The notes: a model not told the origin generated them from the sequence alone. A stretch of DNA of 10,434 nucleotides from Prevotella sp. UBA1104 (GCA_002314055.1 DCBP01000072.1:6434-16867), one strand, 5' to 3'; counted from the stretch's first letter, positions 1 to 7,377 are shown. Translations and numbers: made by a program.

Positions 1-27
1 TACAGATTTAGTAATGATAAATCTGTA
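1..27. repeat. Perfect 10-bp inverted repeat at window edge
   Basis: TACAGATTTA (1-10) is the exact reverse complement of TAAATCTGTA (18-27), separated by 7 bases. It lies beyond the 3' end of the minus-strand chelatase gene. It could be a terminator stem, an operator or part of a longer element cut off by the window. No T-run follows on the plus strand, and the other side is outside the window. Confidence 0.5.
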
Positions 28-77
28 AGGTTATGGCAATTAAAAGTAACCGTTTCTATATGCCGCATCAGTTGCAA

Positions 78-120
78 TCCCTCCCCCCTTGGGGGAGATG
101 GAGGGGGGCTGGGGGCTATA
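78..120. repeat. GC-rich REP-like extragenic palindrome
   Basis: CTCCCCC (81-87) pairs with GGGGGAG (91-97) across a 3-base loop, followed by a G-rich tail to about position 115. The element sits five bases beyond the stop codon of the minus-strand chelatase gene. A second element of similar design and the same orientation lies just beyond the stop of the minus-strand gene ending at 5940. Such palindromes after stop codons resemble REP-type elements, and either could also help end or stabilise transcripts. No T-rich tail on the minus strand marks it as an ordinary Rho-independent terminator. Confidence 0.5.
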
Positions 121-125
121 GGTGA

Positions 126-971
126 CTATAGTGCTTTAATCCTTTCAATTATCATCTCCTGTACCTCCGGCATCTCGCCGAGTCCCTTGCCGAGCACACT
201 AACCTTATAGCCCTGTTTCTGCAATTCCTCTTTCCACACGCCATTGATGTCTTCCTTCTGATGGTTTCCGGCGATATAAAGCAGTGGGACGAGCACAACT
301 CTCTTTGTCTTGCTTTTTCTCAATTGGCGCTCCACATTCTCTATTGTGGGATACCCCTCGATTGTACCTACATGCCACTCCGCCTTGCCTTCATCTTTCA
401 GCAGATAGTCGAGCTGACTGTACATGGCGTTTGCCGGACTGTCGCTGCCATGCCCCACGAGTACGACTTGCATCTTTCCTACATCTATTGTCTTGTCGGC
501 AGCCAAATTCTTGCCGATTACAGCAATCATCTTCCGGCAGTCGTCAACGGAATACAATAGCGGTCGCCCTACTTTTATCTCGCTGAACTTCCCTTTAGCC
601 TTCTCGACGTAATCCTCCAACATGTCGGTCATCACGCCATCGAGAAGCATAGTGCTCTGCACTACAACCCTCTGACAGCCGAGAGTCTTCAGCGAGTCGA
701 GAGCCTCCGGAATGGAGAGTTTCTTTATTCCTCTCTTTCCGAGCATACGTATCACAGAAGGTGCTGCATAAGCCTCCATGACCTTGCAGTCGGCAAAGCG
801 CTCTGCCACGATGCTGTCCAACTTGTCTATCGTAACACTACGACTACGGTCGTTCCCCGTTCCGTAATGCACGAGAAGTATTCCAGTCGATTTATTATTT
901 GCGGTTTGCGCCAGCAATGCCACGGTGCATAGCATGCTCATGGCTATGAGTCCTAATTTCTTGATATTCAT
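126..971 (-). CDS. Exported CbiK-like sirohydrochlorin cobaltochelatase / heme-type chelatase
   Basis: This 281-residue protein resembles the CbiK class II chelatases, which insert cobalt into sirohydrochlorin in anaerobic cobalamin synthesis. Residues 1-22 form a signal peptide (MNIKK, a hydrophobic stretch, then LLAQ), so the enzyme should act outside the cytoplasm. The mature start, LLVHYGTGNDRSR, matches the family's opening strand. Candidate metal ligands are His174 (LVGHGSDSP), Glu205 (GTIEGYP) and His237 (AGNHQKED), with the order and spacing expected of CbiK. No other cobalamin gene is nearby. Exported CbiK relatives are known: periplasmic CbiK of Desulfovibrio, and the IhtB lipoprotein of Porphyromonas, proposed to take iron from heme. 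A role in tetrapyrrole or metal scavenging is therefore as likely as cobalamin synthesis. There is no lipobox cysteine at the cleavage site. A -7-like box lies about 65 bases upstream of the start. Confidence 0.85.
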   Translation of the reverse strand: MNIKKLGLIAMSMLCTVALLAQTANNKSTGILLVHYGTGNDRSRSVTIDKLDSIVAERFADCKVMEAYAAPSVIRMLGKRGIKKLSIPEALDSLKTLGCQRVVVQSTMLLDGVMTDMLEDYVEKAKGKFSEIKVGRPLLYSVDDCRKMIAVIGKNLAADKTIDVGKMQVVLVGHGSDSPANAMYSQLDYLLKDEGKAEWHVGTIEGYPTIENVERQLRKSKTKRVVLVPLLYIAGNHQKEDINGVWKEELQKQGYKVSVLGKGLGEMPEVQEMIIERIKAL

Positions 972-1036
972 AAAATTTCCAAATGGATAAAATAAGAAAA
1001 TAAATCTTTTTACCTATAACTCTCTAAATTCGTGTG

Positions 1037-1044
1037 CAAAGTTA
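1037..1044 (-). promoter_or_regulatory. Bacteroidetes -7 promoter element for the chelatase gene
   Basis: The minus strand reads TAACTTTG, a full match to the Bacteroidetes -7 consensus TAnnTTTG, 66 bases upstream of the ATG at 971. No clean TTTG -33 box is seen at the usual distance. The predicted leader of about 60 bases is too short for a cobalamin riboswitch. Confidence 0.5.
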
Positions 1045-1150
1045 TGATGATTCGGAAAAAGCCACAATACTCAAATTTTAGGATTTTGCCTAATTAGTGC
1101 TCTTCACAGAATGATTTGTCCTATTATGTTATTTACAGAACAAGACATAA

Positions 1151-1215
1151 AAAAACGAAAAATCCTCCACCGCAGCGGTATCTCTTTAAGATACCAACGC
1201 GATGAAGGATTTTTA
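1151..1215 (-). terminator. Rho-independent terminator of the large secreted-protein gene
   Basis: Downstream of the minus-strand stop at 1242 is a nested hairpin. An outer stem pairs AAAAATCCT (1158-1166) with AGGATTTTT (1206-1214). A short CGC/GCG helix (1171-1173 with 1199-1201) follows, then an inner stem GGTATCT (1177-1183) with AGATACC (1189-1195) around a 5-base loop. On the minus strand the stem runs into ATTTTTCGTTTTTTT, a good terminator tail. The outer stem also gives a T-run on the plus strand, so it may act in both directions. Confidence 0.8.
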
Positions 1216-1241
1216 TTTTATCCTATAAGAAGGACAGTAGT

Positions 1242-4200
1242 TTACTTTACCATTACTTTATTCGTTACGGTTTTTCCGCCAACCACACTCTTCACGATAT
1301 ACATTCCCGGAGCGAGAGACTTTAGAGTAGCTGTGCCGTTGGCTACGATATTGCCGGACAGGTCGTAAACAGCCTGGCTGTCGGCTGCAACTCCTGTTGC
1401 TACCGATGAAATGCCGTCGGTTCCCAATCCGTATGTAACATCGTCGATATAGTATGTCGCACTGTTGTCTGCACCACGGGTACTGGTGAAACGGAACGCC
1501 ATGAAGAATACATCGGCAACCTCCTGGTTTGTGAGGTCTACGGTATACGGATACCATTTACCACTCTCATCCTTTGTTGCCGGCATCTTGCATTCCGTAA
1601 GCGGTTGGATATACGGCGTGCCGTCGGCAATATCTATATAGCAAAGCTCAAGCTTGTCGGTCTGGTTGTCCTGCAGATAGTCGCCACGCACCTTGAAGGT
1701 AAATACCTTAGTGGCAGAATTCTTGAAATCGAGTGGCGGAGTTACGAGAATCATCTGTGCCGGTGTGCCGCTGCCGCTCTCCACCTTAGAGTCGTATGCC
1801 GTAACCTTAGCCACCTTCTCGTTAGGCGACTCCGTGTCGTAATCCAGGAACGAATATCCCCACCAGGCACGTGTACCCTCAAGGGCAGAGTTAGTCCAGC
1901 GGTCAAGAGCAAGCGGTTTGTTGCGGGTGATATTGTCGAATTTCTCGTTGAGCTGCTTCAGCGGATTCTCCTCGCTGAGCACAAAGTCAACGCCCTCTTT
2001 CGGTTCATCGGGAGTATCGCCCGTGGCAACGCCCTCAAGAGGTAGTTCTACATCCTCCATGCCAAGAGCAGAGAAGATGAGCGACGTGTTGTATGTTCCG
2101 GCAACGGTAGGTTTGAAGGTAACCTTCACTGTGTTCTTGGTGTTGCGCATGAGCATCGTGTTGCTGAGGATAAACTGTCCGGCATCCTTCACCTTTACGT
2201 AGGCATAGTCAGGCATGTTTGCCGTGGTAATCTCAAGAGTCTGCTCACTTGTCTCGCCCACCTTTGCCTGGAACTTAGGCAGCTCCGTCGGGCTGACGGT
2301 TATCGTTGGCGGATTCTGCTCGTCGATGGCGTAGGCACTAAAGTTAATGGTTTTGTAGTAATCCTCAATGCTCGGACAGTTCACCATAATGTATGCCTTA
2401 TGCACAGCCACCTCCGTCGGGGTATAAGAGATGACGATATCAGTCTCGCTGTTACCTTTTTCTATCTTCGACTGCGACAGTGAGAACTGGTCGGCATTCT
2501 TTCCTGCAAGTTCAAATGTCGTTACTGCCGTCATGTTCTTTGCCGATACGTGGATTGTCGCCACCTCCACGGTCTTGCCCAGCGCGCCTGCCTTCTGCTC
2601 TATCTTCTCCGGAGTGAATTCGATAGAAGGATCGCCCTGTGGCTGCTGCACGGTGATGTCTTCGATGCCACGCGGACCGATTATCATTGCTTTTGAGGTG
2701 AAGAGACCAACGAGCGTTACGTCGTCCGTCGGGATATTCTTGCCGATAAGCGAAGTGCCCTTGAAGATGCGAACTTTAGCCTCCTCCGTGCCGTCGGTAA
2801 CGACAGGCTGCGTCATACCTTCTGTAAAGGTTGTACCCTCGGCAATGTCCTTGAATTTAAGGTCTTTCACCTTTACCAACTGCTGCATGTAGTCGGCTGG
2901 CGAAGCCTTGAGCTGCTCGAGTGTGGCCTCAACAGGAGCTACTGTGTTGCCAGTAGAGAGGACCTTACCGAGATTTGTGTTGTATGCCACGGCACTCATT
3001 GTGCCGAACGAGCTTTGAACACCGAGGATAGTCCCAGTGAGCTTGTCGCCAGCGTTATAGTCGGTGGTCTTCAAAACTTCCCATTCGTCGCTGATGGTTA
3101 TTGCCCCGGTAGCATCTTGCAGATAATAAACCGGCTTCGTTGCGCCCTTATCGACAAACGATATCGTTGCCTCGCCCGAATATCTGTACACCTCACCTGC
3201 TTCCGGGTCTTTACTGTAAAGTTCCTTGATGGTTTTTACCTCTGAAACAGTATATCCGGTCCATGAAATCTTAATCTGCTGGTCGGCTGCGCCCTCGCTC
3301 TTCAGCGTTATGGTGGCATTCTGTTCGCCGTCAGTATAAGCCACGTTTATTTTCAGCTTAGCTCCGTCGCCGCTCATAACATCGGCAGCAGATAGTGTTG
3401 CCGGCGACACGGTTACGGCTGGCGACGATGACTCTACCGTAACATTGCCCGTAAGGTTCTCGCCCGTAACGGTTATCGTTTCGTTGTATTCGTCGCCAGT
3501 ATACACCTCGCCAAGAACGAGGGATTTCTTTGAAACCTTGAATGTCGGGGTTTTGTCTTCTCCGCCTTTGCCGAAGAGTCCGGCATAAGTATCGGAAACG
3601 CGGACGGAACCGACATACATCTCGGGGGCAATCGCAGAAGATGTGGTACTTTGGCGCAAGGCAAATCCCTGAAGTCCATAACTTTTCACTCCTGATCCAG
3701 TAAAGTTCACTCCATCAATTATAGCATTTGGAGTGGAAGGTTCTGTAGTGAAACTTGCCGGATTTACATAAAGATACACGTTGTCAAGTCCCTGTCCCTT
3801 ATATTCAGCATTAGGCTGCACTTCATATCTTACAACAATAAGATATGTCTGGTTCAGCTTTAGCGTAGTTGCCGAATAAACGGGTTTTGTACCACCACGC
3901 TCTATACCGATTTTCACCTCATCATCGTTGTCTCCCTTGTCAAGGTAAACTCTACCAAGGTCTACTCCGCTCTTACCTTCATCCACCACAGATGCCTTTG
4001 TACGAAGAGTGAGAGCCATTGGATAACATTTGCCCGTAGGCTGCTCCGCAATATTTATAAGTGCCGAATAATAAACGCTACCCTCCATGACACCATCGTC
4101 AGACGCATCGAAGCGTTTCTGGAGTTTCTCCGACGATTTCTCCTTTCCGAGTTTCACACTTTTACCGTCTGTCTTGTCGCAGTAGCCCTCATACACAAGA

Positions 4201-4415
4201 GCCTTGTCGACAACCTGTATTGGGTTCGCAGACTGCTTGTTTGTGTCGTGCATCCATCCGCCTTGACCAAACAAGTCTCCCAAAGGATAATCGAAATCAT
4301 CCTGGAAACCAAACTTCGTCTGTGCCTCCATCCCTATCGGAACGGCAAGCAGTGCCACGAGCAGCATAAGTGCCCATGTCATCAAAGATTTTGAAGAATT
4401 GTGCTTTTTCATCAT
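1242..4415 (-). CDS. Large secreted multidomain protein with T9SS type A-like sorting domain
   Basis: The protein has 1057 residues from the ATG at 4415; the next codon, at 4412, is also ATG. The frame stays open to 4478, but that longer start would lie upstream of the likely -7 box and would bury the signal peptide (about 1-32, KKHNSSKS, hydrophobic core, MEAQ). By eye the mature protein has a LamG-like or concanavalin-like beta domain (about 36-283), an Ig-like domain (289-389), an OB-fold-like region resembling DUF5689 (about 393-590), two further Ig-like or choice-of-anchor D-like domains (596-698 and 702-798), a choice-of-anchor J-like beta-sandwich (about 816-996, ending YYIDDVTYG), and a C-terminal module (about 1000-1057) with VYDLSGN, LAPGMYIVK and KVMVK. 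That last module matches T9SS type A sorting domains, so the protein is probably cell-surface bound or released. No protease or glycosidase active site was recognised; adhesion or glycan binding is an inference. Confidence 0.85.
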   Translation of the reverse strand: MMKKHNSSKSLMTWALMLLVALLAVPIGMEAQTKFGFQDDFDYPLGDLFGQGGWMHDTNKQSANPIQVVDKALVYEGYCDKTDGKSVKLGKEKSSEKLQKRFDASDDGVMEGSVYYSALINIAEQPTGKCYPMALTLRTKASVVDEGKSGVDLGRVYLDKGDNDDEVKIGIERGGTKPVYSATTLKLNQTYLIVVRYEVQPNAEYKGQGLDNVYLYVNPASFTTEPSTPNAIIDGVNFTGSGVKSYGLQGFALRQSTTSSAIAPEMYVGSVRVSDTYAGLFGKGGEDKTPTFKVSKKSLVLGEVYTGDEYNETITVTGENLTGNVTVESSSPAVTVSPATLSAADVMSGDGAKLKINVAYTDGEQNATITLKSEGAADQQIKISWTGYTVSEVKTIKELYSKDPEAGEVYRYSGEATISFVDKGATKPVYYLQDATGAITISDEWEVLKTTDYNAGDKLTGTILGVQSSFGTMSAVAYNTNLGKVLSTGNTVAPVEATLEQLKASPADYMQQLVKVKDLKFKDIAEGTTFTEGMTQPVVTDGTEEAKVRIFKGTSLIGKNIPTDDVTLVGLFTSKAMIIGPRGIEDITVQQPQGDPSIEFTPEKIEQKAGALGKTVEVATIHVSAKNMTAVTTFELAGKNADQFSLSQSKIEKGNSETDIVISYTPTEVAVHKAYIMVNCPSIEDYYKTINFSAYAIDEQNPPTITVSPTELPKFQAKVGETSEQTLEITTANMPDYAYVKVKDAGQFILSNTMLMRNTKNTVKVTFKPTVAGTYNTSLIFSALGMEDVELPLEGVATGDTPDEPKEGVDFVLSEENPLKQLNEKFDNITRNKPLALDRWTNSALEGTRAWWGYSFLDYDTESPNEKVAKVTAYDSKVESGSGTPAQMILVTPPLDFKNSATKVFTFKVRGDYLQDNQTDKLELCYIDIADGTPYIQPLTECKMPATKDESGKWYPYTVDLTNQEVADVFFMAFRFTSTRGADNSATYYIDDVTYGLGTDGISSVATGVAADSQAVYDLSGNIVANGTATLKSLAPGMYIVKSVVGGKTVTNKVMVK

Positions 4416-4454
4416 CTTATAAATTTTAATATTGATAGTTATTCTTGTATTTTG

Positions 4455-4462
4455 CAAATATA
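4455..4462 (-). promoter_or_regulatory. Bacteroidetes -7 promoter element for the large secreted-protein gene
   Basis: The minus strand reads TATATTTG, matching TAnnTTTG, 40 bases upstream of the ATG at 4415. It supports the start at 4415 or 4412 over the upstream ATG at 4478. A TTTG lies further upstream (4476-4479), but closer than the normal -33 spacing. Confidence 0.5.
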
Positions 4463-4607
4463 CAATATTTTTATACAAATAGTGGGGTTTTGTGTATTGA
4501 AATTATTTATTAGTTTATTTTTTGTATCTATAATGCGTTATAAATTGGGTTCATACAGAATATAGAATAAATATATCATCCTGTGAATTATACAGCCTAT
4601 ACATGAA

Positions 4608-4644
4608 AATCCCTACACTTCCGCTCTCTGGAAATGTAGGGATT
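4608..4644 (-). terminator. Hairpin terminator behind the 369-residue exported protein gene
   Basis: AATCCCTACA (4608-4617) pairs perfectly with TGTAGGGATT (4635-4644). After one C-A mismatch, TTCC (4619-4622) pairs with GGAA (4630-4633), leaving a 7-base loop. It begins about 30 bases past the stop at 4675. On the minus strand the stem ends in a short T4 run, so it is a strong hairpin with a modest tail. Confidence 0.7.
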
Positions 4645-4674
4645 CAGACAAGTATACTTGCCGCTCATTCATCT

Positions 4675-5784
4675 TTATTTCTTGGAGTATTTATTCAGTT
4701 CACTTATTGCCACACCGAAGATTCCCTTAATAAACTTATCGGGCGTTTGCTCCTGCATGTCTTTCAGTCCTTCGATGCAGAGCTGCTTCTCTGAAGCTGT
4801 CATCTGTTGGCCTTTCTGCTTGCAGAGGTCAAGGATAGAATTGGCAAGTCCGGTGAGCATGGTAGTGTTGCCGACATTACCCTCGCGGATATTGTTAAGA
4901 TAGGCGGCACGCAAGTTGCCGAACTCCTGCACGGGGTCTGAAGAATCGGTTCCTTTCGTCATGTTGGTAACGTTTCCATTGCCGTCGAGCGACATCTTGT
5001 TACCCTCGCCGTCATCCATATCGATAGAGCCGTCGGCATTGATTACAAGATTCTGCTTGCCGGAACGGATCACCATCTTACCGTCTTTCTGTTCTATAAC
5101 ATCATTGCCAGACCGCAGTTTTCCGCCAAACATCTTCGTTATCTTTCCAAGAGACTTCAGTTCTTTCATGCTATTGCCCAAGTCTTTCATATCGCTAGCA
5201 ATAGACTTTAAGTCTTCCAAATCGGCCTCAACACCAACTTGATCGTTTACTATAGTTATCTTTTCTTTCTTTGCCTTCTGTGGGTTACGGCTGTAGATTT
5301 TTACCACCGAGCCACACACCTTGTTGCCTATATATTCCCATTCCAATCCGTAGACATAGCGATAATCGGCATTCTCCTTGCTGTTAACCCACATGAAGAG
5401 ATAGTTTTTGTCCGTATTGTCCTTTCCACTTGCCCATCCCAAAGTCAGCCTTTTATCCAAGTTGTCGCCATAGGCTATCAGTTTATTGCTTTTGGTCTTG
5501 TCGCCAGCTTTCTTTATAAAGACATCGTATGCATCCGACACGTCCTCGTAGAACGCCTTGCGCAGAAAGTCAATTTTCTTTTCTTCCTTCTTAGGCAGCT
5601 GAAACTTGTAGGTTATGCAGTATGCACCGCCGTCATCCCTGTCCTCCACCTTGTTCCAGATACCATATTTGCCTGTGTTAGCCCCGAAAGTGTTTACGGC
5701 ACTGTCGATATTCTTCTGTGCCGAAGCCGCAAGCGGCAAGAATGCCATTGCCGCCACTGCTAATCCTTTAATAATTCCTTTCAT
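4675..5784 (-). CDS. Exported protein of unknown function
   Basis: The protein has 369 residues from the ATG at 5784. The frame could begin 12 codons earlier, but the downstream start gives a typical signal peptide (MKGIIKG, hydrophobic core, LAASAQ, cleavage near residue 23) and is preceded by AAAGGA at a suitable distance, one of the few clear ribosome-binding sites here. I do not recognise the family. An N-terminal region (about 28-190) is rich in aromatic residues and beta-like. The middle (about 195-230) is probably helical (DLKSIASDMKDLGNSMKELK). Residues about 235-285 carry repeating short hairpin-like segments with Asp, Gly and Asn (INADGSIDMDDGEGNK, LDGNGNVTNM). A helical C-terminus follows. 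It has no lipobox and no internal membrane segment, so a periplasmic location is likely. Lying 155 bases behind the sigma/membrane-protein pair, it may be the last gene of that operon or have its own promoter. Confidence 0.75.
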   Translation of the reverse strand: MKGIIKGLAVAAMAFLPLAASAQKNIDSAVNTFGANTGKYGIWNKVEDRDDGGAYCITYKFQLPKKEEKKIDFLRKAFYEDVSDAYDVFIKKAGDKTKSNKLIAYGDNLDKRLTLGWASGKDNTDKNYLFMWVNSKENADYRYVYGLEWEYIGNKVCGSVVKIYSRNPQKAKKEKITIVNDQVGVEADLEDLKSIASDMKDLGNSMKELKSLGKITKMFGGKLRSGNDVIEQKDGKMVIRSGKQNLVINADGSIDMDDGEGNKMSLDGNGNVTNMTKGTDSSDPVQEFGNLRAAYLNNIREGNVGNTTMLTGLANSILDLCKQKGQQMTASEKQLCIEGLKDMQEQTPDKFIKGIFGVAISELNKYSKK

Positions 5785-5900
5785 AATAAAAATCCTTTCT
5801 CGCTTTATCAAAACTTTCATTCAAAATAAGATTAATCCAAATATTTTCCTTTAACGCCCTCCATTACTACCCTCTTTTCAGTTTTCAAGAGTAATGTCAT

Positions 5901-5935
5901 TCCCTCCTTCGGGAGGGTTATGGTGGGTGTTAGTT
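5901..5935. repeat. GC-rich REP-like extragenic palindrome with TTCG loop
   Basis: CCCTCC (5902-5907) pairs with GGAGGG (5912-5917) around a TTCG tetraloop on the plus strand, a very stable arrangement. It is followed by a GT-rich tail (TGGTGGGTGT, 5921-5930). It lies just beyond the stop of the minus-strand gene ending at 5940, like the element at 78-120. It separates the membrane-protein gene from the next gene and could reduce read-through or stabilise the upstream mRNA. On the minus strand no T-tract follows. Confidence 0.5.
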
Positions 5936-5939
5936 TCTT

Positions 5940-6632
5940 CTAATACACCTCCTCGTCTGCCACCTCAGCGATATCCACAGAATGAATCAGATTTACGGCT
6001 TTTATCATATTCAGCATATACTGCTGTTCGAGTTCCACCTTACGGAGTTCCGCTTCCGCCAATCGACTTGCTGTCCCGTCCACGGAATCAGCCAATTCAG
6101 AAGTCTGGAGTTTTGCCGTCAACACCTCCGGAGGAGCCGGTTTATATCGGTATTTGCGCGGAGTGCGACTGACGGGAGCGGTTTCATTCTGTTGTCCGTC
6201 AATATTCCGGGTGGAATCTGCCGCCACATTTACAGTATCGGTATTTTCAGCAAGTGATGCTGCCGGTGTTACACTGGCGATTGACTTGCCATTACCTTTA
6301 TCATCATCTCCACCTATTACATTATATGCCACGATGAACAACACGGCAACGGAGGCAGCGATATACAAGATACGGCGGAGATATACTGTAATACCGCCCC
6401 TTCTACTCTCTACAGAACTGTTGTCAACATTCTCTACCACCTCATCGCCTTTAAGCAACGTTCCGTCCGCCATGCCACCATCGAAATAGGCAAACATCTT
6501 GCGGTAAGGTTCCAGGTCTGCAGGTATATCTGTCTCCTGTCGGAAATAGTCGGCGAGTATCCGTTCCTCATCCAAAGAAGAAGTGCCGTCCATAAACTTA
6601 TCTATCAGTTTCCTTATATCCATATTAAACAT
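5940..6632 (-). CDS. Single-pass membrane protein, putative anti-sigma factor
   Basis: This 230-residue protein directly follows the ECF sigma gene (33 bases between them). Its N-terminus, MDIRKLIDKFMDGTSSLDEERILADYF, has the pattern I.KF..G..S..EE..L..YF seen at the start of many Bacteroidetes FecR-like and other anti-sigma proteins. One membrane helix lies at about residues 87-107 (ILYIAASVAVLFIVAYNVIG), after a basic stretch (YLRR). This puts the first 85 residues in the cytoplasm, where a sigma factor would bind, and about 120 in the periplasm. The periplasmic part is Thr/Pro/basic rich (PRKYRYKPAPPE) and ends in a helical Glu-rich segment. No zinc-binding HxxxCxxC motif is seen. The anti-sigma role rests on position, topology and the N-terminal pattern. 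The start could equally be the ATG at 6623, which opens directly on MDIRK. Confidence 0.75.
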   Translation of the reverse strand: MFNMDIRKLIDKFMDGTSSLDEERILADYFRQETDIPADLEPYRKMFAYFDGGMADGTLLKGDEVVENVDNSSVESRRGGITVYLRRILYIAASVAVLFIVAYNVIGGDDDKGNGKSIASVTPAASLAENTDTVNVAADSTRNIDGQQNETAPVSRTPRKYRYKPAPPEVLTAKLQTSELADSVDGTASRLAEAELRKVELEQQYMLNMIKAVNLIHSVDIAEVADEEVY

Positions 6633-6665
6633 CTTTGTTCAAGTTTTTAATTCTTCTTTCCCTTT

Positions 6666-7154
6666 TTACCTTCTTTTCATCTCCTCCAACAGCTTTTTCC
6701 TCGCCCTTGCCAAAAGCGTCGGCACCGACTTTTCGCTGATGCCAACGATGGCAGCAATCTCTTCCGTAGACTTATGTTCTACCTGCCGGAGATGTAAAAC
6801 GGAATATTCCGTTGAAGGCAATCTGTCTAACTGCATCTTCAGCCACAATTCGTTTTCCTGACTTTCGAGCCTTGAGTCAGGTTGACAATACTGGCTGTCG
6901 GATATTTTTATATCATCAAGCTGTGAGCACCGCCGCCCTCTGAGCATATCTATCGAAAGATGCTTGGCTATAGTAACGCCAAGTGCCATAGCCTGTTTGT
7001 CGCCAGAATATTTCTCGCGTATGGTCCAAAGTTTCAGCATTGCGTCTTGTGCCACATCTTCTGCCGAATCTGCATTAAGCCCATACCCCCTTGCAACCGA
7101 GATAACCCGGCTGCGAAGCGACGCTGCAATATTTTCAAATTCCTCTTGAACCAT
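6666..7154 (-). CDS. ECF-type RNA polymerase sigma factor
   Basis: This 162-residue protein has the size and two-domain layout of extracytoplasmic-function sigma factors. Region 2 covers about residues 8-75, with the signature DSAEDVAQDAMLKLW (29-43) and an AKHLSIDMLRGRR segment for -10 recognition. Region 4 covers about 108-160: LPSTEYSVLHLRQVEHKS, followed by the helix-turn-helix STEEIAAIVGISEKSVPTLLARARKKL that reads the -35 element. No extra C-terminal domain is present. It is the first gene of a minus-strand unit with a putative anti-sigma membrane protein. In such pairs the membrane protein holds the sigma factor until an envelope signal arrives. Its targets cannot be told from the sequence; autoregulation is a usual guess. 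No TAnnTTTG housekeeping box was found in its upstream region. Confidence 0.92.
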   Translation of the reverse strand: MVQEEFENIAASLRSRVISVARGYGLNADSAEDVAQDAMLKLWTIREKYSGDKQAMALGVTIAKHLSIDMLRGRRCSQLDDIKISDSQYCQPDSRLESQENELWLKMQLDRLPSTEYSVLHLRQVEHKSTEEIAAIVGISEKSVPTLLARARKKLLEEMKRR

Positions 7155-7316
7155 TTTACTTTTTTATATCAGTTACGTGCCACTGGAGCTTTTGATTTAT
7201 AAACGCAAAGAAAAGGAAATTATGAACAAGCATTATATTTCTTTAACAGAAAATTTATATGTGGGGATAATTCTTATCTGAGCATTTTGTAAGCAGAGAA
7301 CTGTTAACGAATAAAA

Positions 7317-7359
7317 AAGACGAAGTTTCTTGTAGCAAATTGTATATCGTCTTCGTTTT
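7317..7359 (+). promoter_or_regulatory. Inverted repeat in the leader of the DUF3836-like gene
   Basis: AAGACGA (7317-7323) pairs with TCGTCTT (7347-7353) around a 23-base loop, followed by CGTTTTAT. ACGAAG (7320-7325) can instead pair with CTTCGT (7351-7356), so two alternative stems are possible. It ends about 20 bases before the ATG at 7378. It may be a leader structure or protein-binding site. No plus-strand gene precedes it, so a terminator role would imply attenuation or a short leader RNA. Confidence 0.35.
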
Positions 7360-7377
7360 ATATGTAGAAAACATCAA

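Noticed and set aside
972..1100. Cobalamin riboswitch upstream of the CbiK-like gene
   Set aside because: The predicted leader is about 60 bases, far too short, and no conserved riboswitch motif was seen.
1605..2892. Open frames on the plus strand opposite the large secreted-protein gene
   Set aside because: They overlap a long minus-strand frame with a signal peptide, recognisable domains and sorting tail; their translations look random and lack domains.
4416..4478. Longer start of the large secreted protein at 4478
   Set aside because: It would place coding sequence over the -7 box at 4455-4462 and put 21 residues ahead of a clean signal peptide.
4529..4542. TATAA-TGCG-TTATA inverted repeat as an operator
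   Set aside because: The arms are five A/T-only bases in AT-rich DNA, expected by chance, and it lies well upstream of the likely promoter.
5785..5820. Longer start of the 369-residue exported protein at 5820
   Set aside because: The ATG at 5784 has an AAAGGA ribosome-binding site at a suitable distance and starts directly with a standard signal peptide.
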